This document shows positions 34,401 through 36,884 of a stretch of DNA of 36,884 bases, in pieces (positions within the stretch are counted from its first letter, which is position 1; each line of letters starts with the position of its first letter). The stretch comes from Candidatus Neomicrothrix sp. UBA881. GTDB lineage: Bacteria > Actinomycetota > Acidimicrobiia > Acidimicrobiales > MedAcidi-G1. The stretch lies in the NCBI GenBank assembly GCA_002294285.1, contig DBFL01000058.1:1-36884 (forward strand). The letters run 5' to 3'. Both the position numbers and the translations under genes were made by a program. Under the pieces are notes generated by a model. That model made no database searches. It was not told where the DNA came from and worked only from the letters and a program-made list of their open reading frames with translations.

Positions 34401-34906
34401 TCGACTTGATACTCTCTTTTGTAGCCAAAGAGAATCAATTTTTTCGTTAGTTCTCCATGGTCAATTAAGTCACCAGCCTTCAAGCGGATGGGGAATGTTT
34501 GTTCTTGAATAAACAGTTTCTGTACTAAGGCACGAACAGAGGTAACAACTACTTCTAGATTTGCCTCAGAACTCATTAGACGATGAATGACCCTTAATCT
34601 TTTACCCATGGTCTCTACACCCGGACTAACTCTTTCAAAGGGAAGGGTTTCCCAAGATGGAAAAAATTCCACCTTTTCGGATCCTAGATATGACTTTAAA
34701 TCAGTAAAAAGCTTTTCAGCTTCCGAGTTTGTTGCAGCAACTACCACTAATGGACTTTTCCCACTAGATCTCGAAATAGCTGATGTAACAATTGCGTGGG
34801 CGCATTCAGGTACAGAAATTTCGCACTTGGAAAGACCTCTAGATTCAACTATTGATATTTCATTAATTAATAATCCAGGCAGTGTCCTATAAATTTCATG
34901 AGTCAT
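31457..34906 (-). CDS. mfd: Transcription-repair coupling factor
   Basis: 1149 aa, full length. The N-terminal UvrB-like region (FFPSWETLPFERVSPG, REYQVEHRGELAIRGSIIDLWP, split by loops) is followed by the RNA polymerase-interaction (CarD-like) domain at about residue 480, DYVVHEHHGIARFAGL. The RecG-like helicase then shows Walker A GDVGFGKTEVALRAAF near 632, DEEQRFGV near 733, LTATPIPRTLEMSL near 755, and the QLHQLRGRVGRSGQRAYAY motif. The TRCF C-terminal domain (VDAYLPESYV, DRYGPIP) is intact. It removes RNA polymerase stalled at DNA lesions and recruits UvrA. ATG start; pth ends 7 nt upstream, so the genes are likely cotranscribed. Confidence 0.97.
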   Translation of the reverse strand: MTHEIYRTLPGLLINEISIVESRGLSKCEISVPECAHAIVTSAISRSSGKSPLVVVAATNSEAEKLFTDLKSYLGSEKVEFFPSWETLPFERVSPGVETMGKRLRVIHRLMSSEANLEVVVTSVRALVQKLFIQEQTFPIRLKAGDLIDHGELTKKLILFGYKREYQVEHRGELAIRGSIIDLWPSTSAFPIRIDFWGDEIERLCEFGVADQRSKQPVDEVEAFPCRELILDPEMLKKASFMADQNNWGTEEWKKLAEGELFDGMESFLPWLLNDSVSLGDIIPEEGMLLLLDRKRLRSRVADLLEKENRLAESLSKTWSFEGSELPELHSSFETSLESCKASIWSINSIPTDLSTKKIKATTFESVKGERLTKNSTHKSFERLRELLDKNFHLVVAADGEGSAKRLFEVFEKEGLPVAIENEKLDNEFSGIRIMVGAIESGFILENSLFALITEREITGRRRTHKSSKQPRRDNIRVFEDFSAGDYVVHEHHGIARFAGLVSQKLGGAEKDYLLLEYKGSDRLYLPTDQIEVIRPYSAGDVPTLSRMGGVEWERTKSRVRSAISEIASDLVELYKKRINSSGRAFAKDSPWQSELEQSFPFQETPDQLKAIDEVKADMERPFPMDRVVCGDVGFGKTEVALRAAFKAVQDGCQVAVLVPTTLLAQQHGETFKERFASYPLKVEILSRFLTNAQTRRVLAELSAGSVDIVIGTHRLLSSDVSFKDLGLLIVDEEQRFGVSHKEAIKAMKAQVDILTLTATPIPRTLEMSLTGIRDLSLIDTPPADRQPILTFVGEYNESAVTEAIRRELLREGQVFFVHNRVHDIEEVAAGIRQLVPEARVAIAHGQMDESSLEKVILDFWERNYDVLVCTTIVESGIDMPTVNTLVVDRADLLGLGQLHQLRGRVGRSGQRAYAYLFTPTDRSLTEEAFERLRTIGETTELGSGFRLAMKDLEIRGAGNLLGTGQSGHVASVGYDLYCQMVNEAVSELADTEEVDQAEIRVEIPVDAYLPESYVTRSDLRLEAYRKLASAGETSDPTNIEEVRQEWEDRYGPIPKEAEELLSIGHLRTTCVQRGIKEVTVTKRKTSEAGFLARCSPVLLPLSKQTRLERLHPEAYLKESSAELQIPIPEKNPAEALSNYLKDLVPVTT

Positions 34907-34913
34907 TTGATTC

Positions 34914-35537
34914 TTATTTTTTGTTGAACGTTCTCATGGCGCTCTCGAAACCTTCATTCAGAATAATGTCGATTGAATCTGCTGCATTCATAATTGATAA
35001 ATCTAGTTCTTGTCTTTCTTTCTTCCCTGGTCTAGAAAGAACATGTTGGGCCCCTTTTTGAGCTTCGAAAGGCCCTCTGATCCCAATTCTTATACGGCAG
35101 AAATCATGAGTTTTTATGTGTTGTGATACAGAACGTAGTCCGTTATGGCCTGCCATTCCTCCGCTCTCCTTTAGGCGAATTGTCCCGACATCTAAATCTA
35201 ATTCGTCATGTACTATCAATAATTTTTTTGTCTCTTCCAGTCTGTAACGTCTCATTAGTTTTGCTACTGCAATTCCAGAGTCATTCATGTAAGTCATAGG
35301 TATAGCAAAGACGACCAGCTTCTGATCATGTCTTCCTTCTGCAACTAACGCCTGGTCTTTCCCCGCTTTTAAAGCCAAGTCTTTTCGCTTTACAACCTCG
35401 TCAACTACTTCTCTTCCAAGGTTGTGGCGAGTTCCGCTGAACTTTGATCCCGGATTACCAAGGCCAACGACTAAGAGTTCTGCTGATTCACCTCTGCGAG
35501 TTAATGATCGACGTGCGCCCCGTGTAACTCGGGACAT
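34914..35537 (-). CDS. pth: Peptidyl-tRNA hydrolase
   Basis: 207 aa. After an N-terminal basic extension of about 20 residues (MSRVTRGARRSLTRRGES), the Pth fold begins with LLVVGLGNPG, then the catalytic His38 in GTRHNLG, TYMNDSG, LLIVHDELDLDVGTIRLK with the conserved Asp, and SGGMAGHNGLRSV. The protein frees peptidyl-tRNAs released early from ribosomes. The extension is longer than usual and may be a misplaced start, although no better internal start is evident. Its ATG is 11 nt downstream of the rplY/ctc stop, following the conserved actinobacterial order prs-rplY-pth. Confidence 0.95.
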   Translation of the reverse strand: MSRVTRGARRSLTRRGESAELLVVGLGNPGSKFSGTRHNLGREVVDEVVKRKDLALKAGKDQALVAEGRHDQKLVVFAIPMTYMNDSGIAVAKLMRRYRLEETKKLLIVHDELDLDVGTIRLKESGGMAGHNGLRSVSQHIKTHDFCRIRIGIRGPFEAQKGAQHVLSRPGKKERQELDLSIMNAADSIDIILNEGFESAMRTFNKK

Positions 35538-35548
35538 GCAGATCCTGC

Positions 35549-36271
35549 TTACCCTTCTTCGGCGGCGTCATTAGCTGCATCGCCAGCACCGCCTTCCTGC
35601 TCAGCAGAGTCAGCGGCTCCACTTTCTGAATCACCGCTTTCTCCTTCTGCTCCCTCTTCTCCTTCAAGAGCTTCTTGCTCAGCTGCTTCATCAGCAGCAA
35701 TCGACTCAAGTGTTGAACGGGTGATCATTCCTACCGCTATGGTTTCTTCAGGATCACCTTCGGTTGTTACACCTTCAGGGAGATTCAGATCACCCACTCG
35801 TACTGATGTGCCGACTGTAAGTGAAGAAATGTCTACTTCGATCTCGGTTGGTATACGATCCGGAGGAGCGCTAACGGTTAAAGTGAACATATTTTGGTCT
35901 ACCATTCCATCCGCTGCAGAAACTTCGCGTGCTTCACCGATCATAATTAATGGAATATCGACGGTTACATTCTTGTTTGGATCAATTCTCAAAAAATCGA
36001 CATGCAGGACGTCGCGTCTAACAGGGTGCCTTTGGATATCTTTGACGATTGTCATTTGTTTTTTCCCATCGATTTCCAACTGAATAATCGCATTCAGTCC
36101 AGAATCCGTAGTCAGAGCTTTCCTCAAATCACGCCAATCGACTGATAGTGATATTGATTCCTCGTTAAGCCCGTATAGAACTCCTGGAATAACTCCGTCT
36201 TTTCGAACGCGACGACTTGAACTGCTTCCTATTTCTCTTGAAGTATTTGCACTAAGAAGTATTTCTTCCAT
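35549..36271 (-). CDS. rplY: 50S ribosomal protein L25 / general stress protein Ctc
   Basis: 240 aa, the long Ctc/TL5 form. Residues about 1-90 are the 5S rRNA-binding L25 domain (SSSRRVRKDGVIPGVLYG, VKDIQRHPVRRDVLHVDFLRI, read as two blocks). Residues about 95-180 are the C-terminal beta domain (VTVDIPLIMIGEA, PTEIEVDISSLTVG, LNLPEGVTT). A tail of about 50 residues is extremely acidic and Gly/Ala/Ser-rich, with low complexity. An AGGG ribosome site precedes the ATG. It lies 91 nt downstream of prs, its usual neighbour. Confidence 0.95.
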   Translation of the reverse strand: MEEILLSANTSREIGSSSSRRVRKDGVIPGVLYGLNEESISLSVDWRDLRKALTTDSGLNAIIQLEIDGKKQMTIVKDIQRHPVRRDVLHVDFLRIDPNKNVTVDIPLIMIGEAREVSAADGMVDQNMFTLTVSAPPDRIPTEIEVDISSLTVGTSVRVGDLNLPEGVTTEGDPEETIAVGMITRSTLESIAADEAAEQEALEGEEGAEGESGDSESGAADSAEQEGGAGDAANDAAEEG

Positions 36272-36362
36272 GAGTCTTCCCTCAGCTTAATATTTATGGC
36301 CCGACAGGCGATTCTAACCAATGATTTCGTAACCCAAACGGCAGTATGGGTGTTAAATTATT

Positions 36363-36884
36363 TTACACCAAATTGTTGCCACCAAATATCTCTGAAACAG
36401 AGGTGTCCTCAAACACTGCCCTAATCGCCTCTGCTATCAAAGGCGCAACCGACAGCACCTCGACTTTGCCAATTTGCATATTTTCCGACAACGGAAGTGT
36501 GTCTGTAACGATTATTTTTTCTACTGGGGACTCCGACAGTCTTTCTGAAGCAGGACCTGAGAAAACTCCATGTGTTGCTGCTGCAACAATTTGCGAGGCT
36601 CCTCTTTCCGCTAACTGTTCCGCTGCTGAACAAATCGTTCCTGCAGTGTCAATCATGTCATCAACTAAGACACAAACGCGACCTGATACATCGCCTACTA
36701 CCTCTCTTGCTTCAACGGTGTTAAACGAACTATGACTTCTTCGTTTATGAACTATTGCTAATTCTGCTCCAAGCGTCATTGCATACCGTTCTGCAACTTT
36801 TACCCTGCCAGCATCTGGTGAGACTATGGTGAGATCACCTTTTAAAGAAGCAAGCTTTTCAACCAAAACAGGCATAGCCGTAAG
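36363..36884 (-). CDS. prs: Ribose-phosphate pyrophosphokinase, C-terminal part
   Basis: The C-terminal 173 codons of a gene entering from the right edge; the frame is open to the last base (first visible residues LTAMPVLVEKL), and a full Prs is about 315 aa. It contains the ATP/ribose-binding IVSPDAGRVKVAERYA, the catalytic flexible-loop region VHKRRSH, and the PRPP loop VCVLVDDMIDTAGTI, followed by ATHGVFSGPA. The enzyme makes PRPP from ribose 5-phosphate and ATP. Order prs-rplY-pth is conserved in actinobacteria. Confidence 0.95.
   Translation of the reverse strand, partial: LTAMPVLVEKLASLKGDLTIVSPDAGRVKVAERYAMTLGAELAIVHKRRSHSSFNTVEAREVVGDVSGRVCVLVDDMIDTAGTICSAAEQLAERGASQIVAAATHGVFSGPASERLSESPVEKIIVTDTLPLSENMQIGKVEVLSVAPLIAEAIRAVFEDTSVSEIFGGNNLV

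Noticed and set aside
36349..36369. Hairpin (9-bp stem with one mismatch) at the prs stop as a terminator
   Set aside because: AT-rich, mismatched, and no T-run on the minus strand; rplY follows in the conserved order.

Overview
The window looks like chromosome from a streamlined, moderately AT-rich actinobacterium, most plausibly a marine Acidimicrobiia-type lineage. The main evidence is the housekeeping string on the minus strand: prs (partial), ctc/rplY, pth, mfd, a parvulin lipoprotein, mazG, eno, ftsB and, further on, DUF501 and ppx. From memory this matches the actinobacterial order seen in Mycobacterium. A DinB-like protein of the mycothiol-dependent family fits the same assignment. 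Genes are tightly packed: the longest stretch without a gene is about 120 bases (175-295), several genes overlap by ATGA, and GTG and TTG starts are common. I see no insertion sequence, phage gene, CRISPR array or rRNA. One tRNA (Leu, anticodon UAA) is present.

Layout. Positions 1-174 hold the start of a glycine-betaine/proline-type ABC transporter ATPase (ProV/OpuAA) on the minus strand, running off the window. Divergent from it is a three-gene plus-strand operon (296-2498): a class IV aminotransferase, a sulfotransferase-like P-loop protein, and an AhpD-like peroxidase-related protein. In that third gene an in-frame UGA falls exactly on the second position of the redox CxxC motif. It is followed 18 nt later by a hairpin whose loop is GGUCU. 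I read it as a selenocysteine protein, and it is the most striking feature here. A minus-strand block (2501-7953) follows: mtnA, a class II aldolase fused to a short-chain dehydrogenase, a LysM lipoprotein, and the two subunits of aconitase X. MtnA next to the aldolase suggests a dihydroxyacetone-phosphate-type salvage shunt for methylthioribose or deoxyribose phosphates.

Positions 7998-15259 are a mixed region: a DinB-like protein, an amidohydrolase, a beta-lactamase-fold esterase, tRNA-Leu, an unknown 103-aa protein, a PD-(D/E)XK nuclease with an apparent Fe-S cysteine set, an MFS exporter, an atypical crotonase and a GNAT acetyltransferase.

Positions 16710-27330 are a form II CO-dehydrogenase-like (molybdenum hydroxylase) cluster: coxL, a DrrAB-type ABC exporter (one ATPase, two permeases), coxS, coxM, coxD, coxE, two XdhC/CoxI-family proteins, a MobA/MocA-like nucleotidyltransferase and coxG. 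It lies between ftsB and DUF501-ppx, which are normally adjacent in actinobacteria, so it looks like a catabolic cluster inserted into a conserved housekeeping string. The window ends inside prs.

All functional names come from reading motifs by eye; no database search was run.
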